From an uncultured Methanomassiliicoccus sp. (GTDB lineage Archaea; Thermoplasmatota; Thermoplasmata; Methanomassiliicoccales; Methanomassiliicoccaceae), in NCBI GenBank assembly GCA_905202485.1, contig CAJKRY010000001.1:248001-312000 (forward strand): 64,000 nucleotides of DNA, read 5' to 3'. Shown here in pieces: positions 25,380-34,421 of this stretch (within the stretch, counting starts at the first letter, position 1; each line of letters starts with the position of its first letter). The notes under the pieces are model-generated. The model was not told the DNA's origin, ran no database searches, and saw nothing but the letters and a program-made list of their open reading frames with translations. The position numbers and the translations under genes were made by a program.

Positions 25380-26800
25380 TGATCTGCACAGCCATATCTG
25401 AACAATCTGCTGAAGATGCTGTGAAGATCGGCGTTAATTCAGCATCCTTAGGAGCAGACCTTGTAGAAATAAGGTTTGACTCTATGCTTAAAATACCTCA
25501 GAGTCTAAATGCATTCGAGAAGATACCAGTTCCAAAAATAGCTACCTTCAGAACAGTATCACAAGGCGGAAAATGCAATTTGGATGAGGGACGTCTAGAC
25601 TTTTTTAAAAAATGTTCAGAATGCTTCGAGTACATTGACATAGAGTATGATTCCAAATTATCAGAAGTGCAATTCAAGAAATGCACAAAGATCGTTTCAT
25701 TTCATGATTTTTCAAAGACTCCGTCTGCAAATGAGATTGAAAAGATAATAAATAATTTACAAAAAAAATCAGATATCGCAAAAGCTGCATTTCATGTTAG
25801 ATCAATTACAGACTTATATGAAATTATAAGTGCAGCTCAGCATCTCAAAGGACGCTATGTCCTGATAGGAATGGGTGAGCTTGGAGAATTGACCAGAATA
25901 TGTTATGATAAGCTGGGTTCGGAAATAACATATGCATCTCCATGTGTCGGCAAAGAGACTGCTGCAGGGCAGATAGACATCCAGTCACTAATAAAACTCA
26001 GTAAAGACAGTTGTCTGACGGGAATAATCGGAAACCCAGTCGGTCATTCCAGATCTCCAGATATGCATAATGCTGCCTTCAGATCTCTAAATATAAATGG
26101 ACGATATTTTAGATTTAAATGTGAAGAAAATGAGCTAAGAAAGATCATGGATATTGTCAGAATATTAGGAATGAGAGGTATAAATGTAACAATCCCATAC
26201 AAACAAAAAATCATGGAATGCCTGGATGAACTAGATGAGACATCTAAAGCTGCCGGAGCCGTAAACTGCGTAATAAATGATGGAAACCAGCTCATCGGAA
26301 TGAATACCGACATAGCTGGTTTTAGAGAATCGTTTAAAGCCGCTGGAGCCTGCGTGTGCGGTAAAAATTCTTTAATAATCGGAGCCGGAGGAGCAGCTAG
26401 GGCATGCGCCGCATTTCTATCAGAAGGAGATGCGGACATAAAGATAATCAACCGCACAAAGGAAAAAGCAGAAAGGCTGGCAGAGGAATTCAATGGCGCA
26501 GCGATCAATTCCATCTGCGGTGATTTTGATATTATTATAAACTGCACTCCGATTGGAATGGAGGGTTTCGATGAAAGCCCAATTTTTCAGAGCTGCATGT
26601 TTCACAAAGGGCAGACGGTTATGGATGCAGTTCCAGTACCGGAAATAACTAAGTTTCTGGAAAAAGCTGAAAAATGCGGTGCAGATATAATTTCCGGCAG
26701 AGAAATGTTGATCTATCAAGCCATTGATGCGTTTGAAACTTGGACTGGATGCAAACCTGACTATTCTGTCATGTCTGAGGCATATGGTGAAAGAAGATGA
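25379..26800 (+). CDS. aroDE: Fused 3-dehydroquinate dehydratase / shikimate dehydrogenase
   Basis: A 473-residue bifunctional enzyme for two consecutive steps from dehydroquinate to shikimate. The type I dehydratase occupies about residues 1-210: DLVEIRFDSM, catalytic His in KIVSFHDFSKTP, and Schiff-base Lys in DIAKAAFHV. The dehydrogenase follows: GNPVGHSRSPDMHNAAF, catalytic Lys in NVTIPYKQKI, NTDIAGF, and NADP loop IIGAGGAARACAAF. Such AroD-AroE fusions are known in plants and some bacteria and archaea. It overlaps both neighbours, by one and four bases. Confidence 0.95.
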   Translation: MICTAISEQSAEDAVKIGVNSASLGADLVEIRFDSMLKIPQSLNAFEKIPVPKIATFRTVSQGGKCNLDEGRLDFFKKCSECFEYIDIEYDSKLSEVQFKKCTKIVSFHDFSKTPSANEIEKIINNLQKKSDIAKAAFHVRSITDLYEIISAAQHLKGRYVLIGMGELGELTRICYDKLGSEITYASPCVGKETAAGQIDIQSLIKLSKDSCLTGIIGNPVGHSRSPDMHNAAFRSLNINGRYFRFKCEENELRKIMDIVRILGMRGINVTIPYKQKIMECLDELDETSKAAGAVNCVINDGNQLIGMNTDIAGFRESFKAAGACVCGKNSLIIGAGGAARACAAFLSEGDADIKIINRTKEKAERLAEEFNGAAINSICGDFDIIINCTPIGMEGFDESPIFQSCMFHKGQTVMDAVPVPEITKFLEKAEKCGADIISGREMLIYQAIDAFETWTGCKPDYSVMSEAYGERR

Positions 26801-27660
26801 GGGGAACTGGCACAGCACACAGTGCTGCAACCATAGTGAATGCCATGGCTACTGGATATGGAGCGGCATTCGGTATTGATTTAAAAACAGAAGCAAATGT
26901 TACAGTCAGCTCAGGCCATGGAATCTGCATAGAAACAGATGTTGATGAGTCCCCACGGCTTGTAACGTTATGCATCGAAAGATTTTTAAATAAGTTTGCA
27001 CCGGGCGAAGAATACTGTATAAAGGCTGAGTTAACATCAAACATACCAGTATCAAGAGGGCTTAAAAGCAGCAGCGCTGCATGCAATGCCGTTCTGGATG
27101 CTATGAAAAATGCTTTTTCGGTGGAATGCGACATACTAGAACTGATAAAAATCGGTACTGCCGCTTCAATCGACTGCGGGGTGTCGCTGACCGGTGCATT
27201 CGATGATGCGTGTGCATCTATGCTGGGAGGTGTCGTACTCACCAACAATGCTTCGAATAAGATGATGAAAAGAAGACCGCTTGAAGAAGACGTGTCTGTT
27301 GTAATTGACATTCCGCAATATCAAATAAGAAAACCTTCGCTTGACCGTACAAGGATCAAAGCTGTAGCACCGATAGCAAAAATTGCATTTGAAAGGGCAA
27401 ACGAAGGAAAATATTGGGAAGCTTTAACACTCAACGGTATGTGCTATTCAGCAGCATTCAACCTTGATCAGGAAATATCTATACGCGGATTGTGCAACGG
27501 CGCACTTGCATCCGGTCTGACGGGGTCCGGCCCTGCAACAATAATGGTCGTTGACAATGATAAATTAGATAAATTCATAGAAAATATGGGTGAGCATCGA
27601 TTAATTGTCGCCAATGTAAATAACGGGGATTTTAATGAAACTTCAAGTCAAACCATCTGA
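26797..27660 (+). CDS. aroK: Shikimate kinase, archaeal GHMP type
   Basis: Phosphorylates shikimate. A 287-residue GHMP kinase, unrelated to bacterial AroK/AroL. N-terminal GTGTAHSAATIVNAMATGYGA is typical of archaeal shikimate kinase. The ATP loop is PVSRGLKSSSAACNAV, and the C-terminal motif is GLTGSGPATIMVV. It starts inside the aroDE stop (four-base overlap) and its end overlaps aroA by 26 bases, a long overlap that supports coupled translation. Confidence 0.94.
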   Translation: MRGTGTAHSAATIVNAMATGYGAAFGIDLKTEANVTVSSGHGICIETDVDESPRLVTLCIERFLNKFAPGEEYCIKAELTSNIPVSRGLKSSSAACNAVLDAMKNAFSVECDILELIKIGTAASIDCGVSLTGAFDDACASMLGGVVLTNNASNKMMKRRPLEEDVSVVIDIPQYQIRKPSLDRTRIKAVAPIAKIAFERANEGKYWEALTLNGMCYSAAFNLDQEISIRGLCNGALASGLTGSGPATIMVVDNDKLDKFIENMGEHRLIVANVNNGDFNETSSQTI

Positions 27661-28891
27661 AATAAATGGCACGATAACTGCACCTCCATCAAAAAGTTGT
27701 ACACACCGGGCAATAGTCTTAGCCTCTTTGGCTAAAGGAACGTCAAAGATAGAAAAAGCACTGAAGAGCAGAGACACTCTGGCCACAATGCATGCGATGG
27801 AGTCGTTCGGAGCGTCTATTAAAGAAGATGGCGATATGCTAGTCATTCGTGGCGGAAGGTTGAAAGCCCCGATTGAACCTATCAACTGCCAGAATTCTGG
27901 AACCACATTGCGTTTGTGCTGCGGAATAGCTTCTCTGCTGGATAATAACATCACATTCATTGGCGATGAGTCACTGAAAGGCAGGCCTATGAAACCTCTG
28001 TTGAACGCCTTTACAGAAATGGGGGTTTACTGCACTTCTACTTCGCAAGGAGTGATAATCAGGGGGCCTAACAACGGAAGATGGACCCACATAAGAGGAG
28101 ATGTTTCTTCGCAATTCATATCGTCTCTCTTGATTTCTTCTGCGCTGAAGCCAAGAGATACGGATCTTGTGATTACTTCCCCACTGGTGTCAAAACCATA
28201 TGTGAATATTACAGTAGAGATGATGTCGCAGTTTGGAGTCAGATGTGCTGAAACCAAAGACGGATACAGAGTCATGGGAGGTCAGTCGTACAGATCTAGA
28301 AATTATACTATCCCCGGAGATTATTCATCCGCCGCGTTTGCACTTGGAGCAGGCGCAATATCTGGAAACGTAACTGTAAGCGGATTGAATCCAGACGATG
28401 TTCAGGGAGATAGGGCAATAATTGATTTTTTAAAAGAATTCGGTGCAGATGTCGAAATATGTAAAGATGCAGTAACTGTTAAAAAATCAGAATTAAAGGG
28501 GATTAATGCTGATGTTGGCAACTGTCCAGACTTATTTCCTATTCTGGCAGTTATTGGAACACAGGCCGAAGGAGAGACTGTGTTATTTAATGCATCCCAC
28601 CTAAAACATAAAGAAAGTGACAGAATAGCCTCAGTTGTCACATTCTTAAAAAACATGGGTGCAGACATAGAAGAGAAAGACGATGGTTGCATAATAAAAG
28701 GCAAATGCAGTCTGACTGGATGTACAGTGAATCCCAATGGGGATCACCGCATTCTCATGGCTGCAGCGGTCGCTGCTACAGCAGCAGATGGAAAAACCAC
28801 AATAACTGACGGCGGCTGTTACGATGTGTCATATCCCGCATTTATTAAAGACTTCAATAACTTAGGGGCGGATCTGGAGGAAGTCGAGTGA
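27635..28891 (+). CDS. aroA: 3-phosphoshikimate 1-carboxyvinyltransferase (EPSP synthase)
   Basis: Transfers enolpyruvate from PEP to shikimate 3-phosphate. A 418-residue two-domain protein with PPSKSCTHRAIVLASLAKGT, NSGTTLRLCCGIASLL, and GDVSSQFISSLLISSAL. PGDYSSAAFALGAG and HLKHKESDRIASV are also present, as is the final GDHRILMAAAVAA. All conserved substrate-binding regions are present. Typical length. Starts within aroK and overlaps aroC by four bases. Confidence 0.95.
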   Translation: MKLQVKPSEINGTITAPPSKSCTHRAIVLASLAKGTSKIEKALKSRDTLATMHAMESFGASIKEDGDMLVIRGGRLKAPIEPINCQNSGTTLRLCCGIASLLDNNITFIGDESLKGRPMKPLLNAFTEMGVYCTSTSQGVIIRGPNNGRWTHIRGDVSSQFISSLLISSALKPRDTDLVITSPLVSKPYVNITVEMMSQFGVRCAETKDGYRVMGGQSYRSRNYTIPGDYSSAAFALGAGAISGNVTVSGLNPDDVQGDRAIIDFLKEFGADVEICKDAVTVKKSELKGINADVGNCPDLFPILAVIGTQAEGETVLFNASHLKHKESDRIASVVTFLKNMGADIEEKDDGCIIKGKCSLTGCTVNPNGDHRILMAAAVAATAADGKTTITDGGCYDVSYPAFIKDFNNLGADLEEVE

Positions 28892-29967
28892 ATACGATCG
28901 GAAGCAGATTTCAGGTTACCCTTTTCGGCGCAAGCCATGACACGTGCATCGGATGCGTAATCGACGGCATCCCTGCAGGAATCGATATAGATCTGGAATA
29001 TGTCCAGAAAGAGGTAGACTGCAGGAAGCCGGTAGCACTCATAGGTACTCCCAGAAAAGAAGATGACAAAGTGGAGATACTTGCTGGATTGAAAGAGGAT
29101 GTTACAACTGGAACTCCACTAGTAATCCAGATAAAGAATTCCAATACCGATTCATCAAAATACGAAAAATTCAAAGTTATACCAAGACCGGGACATGCAG
29201 ATTTCCCAGCGTTTGAGAAATACGGACCAGCTCATGACATAAGGGGCGGGGGACAGTTTTCTGGAAGAATGACTGCACCCCTGACTGCCGCCGGTGCTGT
29301 GGCAAAGGAAATGCTACTCGGAATAGGCATTAAGATAGCAGCATACACACAGAGCATCGGATCAATAAATGATCCTGCAGAATATTCATTTAAAGAAATT
29401 AAACGAGAAACTAAAGAAAACCCAGTTCATGCTGCCGATTCAGAGATTGCGCTGGACATGCTGAATGAGATTTTAATTGCCAAAGAAGACGGGGACAGCG
29501 TGGGCGGCGTAGTGCGCTGCCTGACTGAAGGCCTGCCTGTCGGAGTAGGAGAGCCTTTCTTCGATACACTAGATGGAGAAATTGCAAAGATGATGTTCGC
29601 AATTCCAGGTGTAAAAGGAATAGAATTCGGAGCAGGATTTAGAGCTGCAAAAATGAGAGGATCCGTGCATAATGATCCGTATGTAGTTGTTGATGATTAT
29701 CAAATCAAAACAGGCACCAATAATGCTGGTGGCGTTCTAGGAGGACTTTCAAACGGCATGCCGTTGGATTTTAGAGTTGCATTTAAGCCGACAGCATCTA
29801 TATTCAAAGAACAAAAAAGCGTCAATCTTGGAAAAATGGAAGAAGAAACTCTTCTCATTGAAGGCAGGCATGATCCCTGCATTGTCCCAAGAGCTGTTGC
29901 ACCGATAGAAGCCACAACTGCAATAGTGCTGACAGATTTATGTTTAAGGGGAGATTTTATTGCGTGA
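28888..29967 (+). CDS. aroC: Chorismate synthase
   Basis: FMN-dependent elimination giving chorismate. A 359-residue protein from a GTG start. The first signature, usually GESHG, reads GASHDTCIG: the His is kept but Glu and Gly are changed. Later blocks are normal: RPGHADFPAFEKYG, DIRGGGQFSGRMTAPLTAAG, GVKGIEFGAGF, TNNAGGVLGGLSNGMPL, and GRHDPCIVPRAVAPIEA. The function is likely kept because the pathway is otherwise complete here. It overlaps tyrA by eight bases. Confidence 0.93.
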   Translation: MNTIGSRFQVTLFGASHDTCIGCVIDGIPAGIDIDLEYVQKEVDCRKPVALIGTPRKEDDKVEILAGLKEDVTTGTPLVIQIKNSNTDSSKYEKFKVIPRPGHADFPAFEKYGPAHDIRGGGQFSGRMTAPLTAAGAVAKEMLLGIGIKIAAYTQSIGSINDPAEYSFKEIKRETKENPVHAADSEIALDMLNEILIAKEDGDSVGGVVRCLTEGLPVGVGEPFFDTLDGEIAKMMFAIPGVKGIEFGAGFRAAKMRGSVHNDPYVVVDDYQIKTGTNNAGGVLGGLSNGMPLDFRVAFKPTASIFKEQKSVNLGKMEEETLLIEGRHDPCIVPRAVAPIEATTAIVLTDLCLRGDFIA

Positions 29968-31027
29968 AGATATAGATGACATTAGGAAGCGCATAGAGAA
30001 GATTGATAATGAGATACTGCGCATGATGGCCAACAGGACAGCTGCCGCCGTTGAAATGGGTAAAAGAAAAGCTTCAGATTCTCTACCTTTACGTGCTCCT
30101 GACGTAGAAGAAAAAGTTATTGGAAGATATGTCAACAAAGCTAAAGAATTCGGAATGTCAGAGAACTCAGCAGCTACAATAGCCAGACTGCTCATCCATG
30201 AATCAATTGAACAGCAGGGGCTCATCCCACGTCCAGCAAAATCAAAAAGAATGCTGATTATTGGAGGAAATGGAAAAATGGGGCAGTGGCTGTGCAGATT
30301 CTTTGCGTCTCGCGGTCATAAGATAAAGATATACGACACTACAGAAAATGTAAAGTATCCCTGTGAAAAGGATTTAAAACAAGGAGTTCTGGAAGCAGAG
30401 GTTGTGATCATAGCTGTACCTATTTCAATTACGTCAAAGATCTTAGAAGAAGTGCTGTCGTACTCTCCGTCTGCATTAATATTTGATGTTTCGTCAGTTA
30501 AAACTCCCTCTGCGGCGAGCCTTAAAAAAGGAGCGAAAACTGCAGAAGTCTGCTCGGTGCACCCGATGTTTGGACCAGAAACTAATTCCATAATTGATGA
30601 AAATGTAGTAATCTGCAATTGCGGATCATACAGTGCAGTTGACAAGGCTGAAGAATTATTCGACGGAGCCAATATTACAAAGACTGATTTGGATGAGCAC
30701 GACCGTTTAATGGCATATGTTCTGGGACTGAGTCATGCTACCAATATTGCCTTCTTTGAAACACTGAATAGGAGTGGCAAAAGTTATTCTGAATTATCAA
30801 GAGTAGCATCTACCACCTTCAAAGATCAGGTTGAAACATCCCATAATGTAGTGTCTGATAATGCTCAATTATACTACGAAATTCAAAATCTGAACCCATA
30901 CGGACAAGAAGTTCTTAGTACTCTTATCGATTCGGTGACTACTATAAAAGACGCCGCTCATAAAGGTAATAAAGAAGCCTTCACCAAAATGATGAATGAA
31001 GGAAAAGAATACTTTGGAGGCAATTAA
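29960..31027 (+). CDS. tyrA: Fused chorismate mutase / prephenate dehydrogenase
   Basis: A 355-residue bifunctional enzyme leading from chorismate to 4-hydroxyphenylpyruvate, the tyrosine precursor. An AroQ-type mutase occupies residues 1-90 (IDDIRKRIEKIDNEILRMMANR). The dehydrogenase follows with the NAD loop LIIGGNGKMGQWLCRFFASR, VSSVKTPS and SVHPMFGPE. The domain order matches E. coli TyrA. It uses a TTG start that overlaps the aroC stop. No separate ACT domain is evident. Confidence 0.93.
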   Translation: MREDIDDIRKRIEKIDNEILRMMANRTAAAVEMGKRKASDSLPLRAPDVEEKVIGRYVNKAKEFGMSENSAATIARLLIHESIEQQGLIPRPAKSKRMLIIGGNGKMGQWLCRFFASRGHKIKIYDTTENVKYPCEKDLKQGVLEAEVVIIAVPISITSKILEEVLSYSPSALIFDVSSVKTPSAASLKKGAKTAEVCSVHPMFGPETNSIIDENVVICNCGSYSAVDKAEELFDGANITKTDLDEHDRLMAYVLGLSHATNIAFFETLNRSGKSYSELSRVASTTFKDQVETSHNVVSDNAQLYYEIQNLNPYGQEVLSTLIDSVTTIKDAAHKGNKEAFTKMMNEGKEYFGGN

Positions 31028-32089
31028 ATGTCAAAAATAAATGTAGCAGTTCTGGGAGCTACCGGGATGATCGGGCAGAGGTTCATACAGCTGCTGGAAG
31101 ACCATCCATGGTTCGAAATCGGAGGATTATACGCATCTGAACGTTCAGAAGGCAAAAAACTCAAAGACGTACTTAAGGTCAGAGACCACAGCTTCAAAGA
31201 TGAGACGCTGAACATGACCATAGAACTTCTTGAGACAAAAAAGATCTCCAAATTGAATAGAATTGCATTCTCCGGCCTTCCTTCAGACATTGCAGGTCCG
31301 ATAGAAAGCGACCTGGCGGACGAAGGCGTAGCTGTTTTCTCAAATGCGGCCAACCACCGTATGAGAGACGACGTCCCTCTGCTCATCCCAGAATGCAACT
31401 CATCTCATCTGGATGCAGTCAAACAGCAGAAAACATACAGCAACGGCGGATATATAGTCACAAATGCTAACTGCTCAACCACCGGCATTGCTGTGCCGCT
31501 GAAAGCAATTGATGCAGAATTTGGATTGAAAATGGTCAGCATATCCACATATCAGGCAGTATCTGGAGCTGGATATCCAGGCGTTCCGTCATTGGATATC
31601 CTGTGCAATGTAGTGCCGTATATTAAGAATGAAGAAGAAAAAATGGAAATGGAACTAGCAAAGATTCTAGGCAGCTACGACGGCTCAAAATTCACAGAAG
31701 CTAAAATAAATGTACTTTCCAACTGTGTGCGCGTACCAGTAATTGATGGGCACCTTGAATCGCTAGTATTCAATTTATCTAAAGATGCAGACATAAATAA
31801 ATTAGCTGAAGCAATGCGTTCATTCACTGCAGAACCGCAGAAACTGCAGCTGCCTTCTGCACCAATCGCTCCGATAATCGTGCGTGACGAACCAGACCGC
31901 CCGCAGCCTGCATGCGATGCTTTTGCCGGATCACCTGCCAGAGCACGCGGAATGGCATGCACAGTCGGCAGAATCCGTGAAAAAGACAATTATTTCAAGA
32001 TGTTCGTACTATCACATAACACTCTACGCGGTGGAGCAGGCGGATCTGTGCTTAACGCCGAATTAGCTGTAGCAAGAAATATGATATGA
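31028..32089 (+). CDS. asd: Aspartate-semialdehyde dehydrogenase
   Basis: Reduces aspartyl phosphate to aspartate semialdehyde. A 353-residue protein of the archaeal/fungal class: AVLGATGMIGQRFIQLLEDH binds NADP, and the catalytic Cys lies in VTNANCSTTGIAVPL. The substrate His lies near VPVIDGHLES. It lies directly after tyrA with no gap and ten bases before the homocysteine genes. Its product feeds ADTH synthase upstream and the sulfurtransferase downstream. No aspartokinase is present in the window. Confidence 0.95.
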   Translation: MSKINVAVLGATGMIGQRFIQLLEDHPWFEIGGLYASERSEGKKLKDVLKVRDHSFKDETLNMTIELLETKKISKLNRIAFSGLPSDIAGPIESDLADEGVAVFSNAANHRMRDDVPLLIPECNSSHLDAVKQQKTYSNGGYIVTNANCSTTGIAVPLKAIDAEFGLKMVSISTYQAVSGAGYPGVPSLDILCNVVPYIKNEEEKMEMELAKILGSYDGSKFTEAKINVLSNCVRVPVIDGHLESLVFNLSKDADINKLAEAMRSFTAEPQKLQLPSAPIAPIIVRDEPDRPQPACDAFAGSPARARGMACTVGRIREKDNYFKMFVLSHNTLRGGAGGSVLNAELAVARNMI

Positions 32090-32099
32090 GGCTAATATA

Positions 32100-33269
32100 A
32101 TGAAGAGGACATACGAAGAGATAAACGCCAAAATACAAAATGGCGACGCAGTGGTCATGACAGCTGAAGAAGCTATCGCACTCGCTGAAAACAAGGGTGT
32201 TGAAAAGGCGGCGGAAGAAGTAGATGTCGTGACCACAGGCACATTCGGAGCCATGTGCTCCTCCGGAGCATTTGTGAATTTTGGGCACTCGGAACCGCCT
32301 ATTCGTATGTTTAATGTTACACTAAACGGAGTCCCAGTATGTGCTGGTTTAGCTGCAGTTGATGCATACATCGGTGCTACTGAAGAGCGTCCGGATTCTG
32401 ACCCTAAATACGGCGGAGCTCATGTAATAGAAGCTCTTGTCAAAGGAGAAGCTGTTCATCTCAAAGCAACCGCTCCAGGAACAGACTGTTATCCAAGAAA
32501 GGAGATAGATACATACATCTCGTTAGAAACTCTCAACCAGGCGTATTTATACAATCCAAGAAATATGTACCAGAACTATGCTGTAGCTACCAATTCTTCT
32601 GAAAGGACCTTATTCACATACATGGGAAAGCTCCTTCCAGGATACGGCAACATGACCTACAGCAGCGCTGGACAACTCTCACCTCTGCTTAAAGATCCAA
32701 CCCTGAGGACAATTGGAATAGGCACGAGAATATTTTTAGGCGGCGGCGTAGGGTATGTGGCATGGGAAGGCACGCAGTACAAAACAAATGTACCAATCAG
32801 AAACGGCGTACCGTCGGCATCAGCGCGTACTCTGGCTGTAATTGGGGATATGAAAGGAATGAGCAGTGAGTTCCTGAGAGGCCTGAGCGTTCACGGTTAC
32901 GGCGTCTCTCTTGCGGTTGGAATAGGCGTGCCGATACCGATTCTAGACGAAGATTTGATGAGAACCGCTGTTACCACTGATAAGGACATATATGCACCAG
33001 TGCTAGATTACTCAGTGCCGTCAAGAGATAGACGCCCGATAGGCGAAGTGAGCTATGCAGAACTTAAAAGCGGCAGCGTAGAGATTCTTGGAAAGAGCAT
33101 TAAGACTTCATCATTATCTTCTTACAATAAGGCCCGCATTATCGCAGATAAGCTGAAAAAGATGATAACAAATGGTGAGTTTCTGCTTACCCAGCCGGTT
33201 GAAAAACTTCCGGAAGAACGTAAACAAAAACCATTAAATATCTGCACAAAAGACGAGGTGGCTCCATGA
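32100..33269 (+). CDS. L-aspartate semialdehyde sulfurtransferase (DUF39/COG1900)
   Basis: A 389-residue DUF39 protein. In methanogens this family makes homocysteine from aspartate semialdehyde and sulfide, bypassing homoserine. Conserved blocks are TGTFGAMCSSGAFVNFGHSE, with the likely active Cys53, GGAHVIEALVKGE, GTDCYPRKEIDTY and LGGGVGYVAWEGTQY. The C-terminal CBS pair of some members is absent. The electron-transfer partner follows immediately with a four-base overlap, and COG2122 follows that. Confidence 0.88.
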   Translation: MKRTYEEINAKIQNGDAVVMTAEEAIALAENKGVEKAAEEVDVVTTGTFGAMCSSGAFVNFGHSEPPIRMFNVTLNGVPVCAGLAAVDAYIGATEERPDSDPKYGGAHVIEALVKGEAVHLKATAPGTDCYPRKEIDTYISLETLNQAYLYNPRNMYQNYAVATNSSERTLFTYMGKLLPGYGNMTYSSAGQLSPLLKDPTLRTIGIGTRIFLGGGVGYVAWEGTQYKTNVPIRNGVPSASARTLAVIGDMKGMSSEFLRGLSVHGYGVSLAVGIGVPIPILDEDLMRTAVTTDKDIYAPVLDYSVPSRDRRPIGEVSYAELKSGSVEILGKSIKTSSLSSYNKARIIADKLKKMITNGEFLLTQPVEKLPEERKQKPLNICTKDEVAP

Positions 33270-33673
33270 TGGTTAAAAAGAAAGTTAAGCTGAAATTCAT
33301 ACCAGAACAAGCCAATGAGCCGATTACGTACGTCCTCGTGAAAGATTACAATCTGAGATTTAATATTCTTCAGGCGAAGATAATTGACGGCGGGGGAAAG
33401 CTCCTCTTAGAGATAGAGGGGGAAGAGAAATGTGTTGATGCTGGTCTTAAATACCTCCGTGACTGCGGTGTCTCAGTTAAAGAAGTTTGTGATTTCGTAT
33501 CTAAAGATGAGAATAAATGCACAAACTGCGGACTGTGTGTTTCAATATGTCCTGCAGAAGCAATAGAAATGGACAGGGAAACATGGATTGTGAAATTCAA
33601 CACAGAAAAATGCATAGGCTGCTTTATGTGTGTTGAGGCCTGCCCGTTGAACGCAATGGTTTTAAAGATATGA
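33266..33673 (+). CDS. NIL-domain ferredoxin, partner of the DUF39 sulfurtransferase
   Basis: A 135-residue protein. Residues 1-75 form a NIL domain (KVKLKFIPEQANEPITYVLV...CVDAGLKYLRDCGVSV). The C-terminal half is a two-cluster ferredoxin: CTNCGLCVSICPAE and CIGCFMCVEACPLN. Methanogen orthologues are needed with DUF39 proteins for homocysteine formation, presumably delivering electrons or sulfur. It overlaps both neighbours by four bases. Confidence 0.9.
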   Translation: MMVKKKVKLKFIPEQANEPITYVLVKDYNLRFNILQAKIIDGGGKLLLEIEGEEKCVDAGLKYLRDCGVSVKEVCDFVSKDENKCTNCGLCVSICPAEAIEMDRETWIVKFNTEKCIGCFMCVEACPLNAMVLKI

Positions 33674-34383
33674 TCATCCGCAGGCATTTTGAAGTGGAAG
33701 AGACGGCTGTTACCATCGTGTGTGATGAGAAATATATATCTCCCATTCAAAATTCTATTTTTGACTCCAGAGAAACAGTTAAAAAATGCATCAGAGACTT
33801 TCCAGAATTTCAGTGGTCTCTGGAACCTCTGGATGTCAGCGGCGACGAATTGATAGTTAAGATGTGCAGAGCCGCAAAAAAAGCCGGAGTCGGACCCATG
33901 GCGGCTGTAGCCGGTGCAATCGCCGAAAAAGCTGTTCAGACTGCTGTGAATGAAGGTTCGAAACACTGTATAGTCGAAAACGGAGGAGATATTGCATTAA
34001 TTTCAGAGGAACCGGTGAGTATCGGAATATTTGCACCTGCCCTCGAAAATATAGGGTTCCGCATTGATCCGCTTGATCACATCCTCGGCGTATGCACCTC
34101 GTCTGCAAGCGTGGGCCCATCCATATCTTTTGGAAAATCAGACGCCTCTGTAGTCATCTCCAAAGACGTGTGTCTTGCGGATGCCTGCGCTACGAAACTA
34201 GGCAATTTAGTGACCTCAGATGACGATGAAACCATAAAAGAAGCGATGGACATCATATGCAGCATTGAAGAAGTTGAAGGGGCATTCGTTGCGATAAATT
34301 CGAAAATTGCCATGAAAGGAGTCCTTCCGCAGCTGTGCAGAGTTCACTTTGATGATTCTTCAATAACTAAAATTGAATTTTAA
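33670..34383 (+). CDS. UPF0280/COG2122 (ApbE-superfamily) protein, homocysteine synthesis
   Basis: A 237-residue protein of the UPF0280 family, related in fold to ApbE flavin transferases. AAKKAGVGPMAAVAGAIAEK and HCIVENGGDIAL are the family blocks, and GVCTSSASVGPSISFGKSD follows. COG2122 members have been linked to homocysteine synthesis together with COG1900 in Methanosarcina, and the operon here supports that role. It may modify or assist the preceding pair. Last gene of the aromatic-homocysteine operon. Confidence 0.85.
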   Translation: MIIRRHFEVEETAVTIVCDEKYISPIQNSIFDSRETVKKCIRDFPEFQWSLEPLDVSGDELIVKMCRAAKKAGVGPMAAVAGAIAEKAVQTAVNEGSKHCIVENGGDIALISEEPVSIGIFAPALENIGFRIDPLDHILGVCTSSASVGPSISFGKSDASVVISKDVCLADACATKLGNLVTSDDDETIKEAMDIICSIEEVEGAFVAINSKIAMKGVLPQLCRVHFDDSSITKIEF

Positions 34384-34421
34384 TAAAAAAATTATTTAAC
34401 TGATAAGCACATATTCAACGG

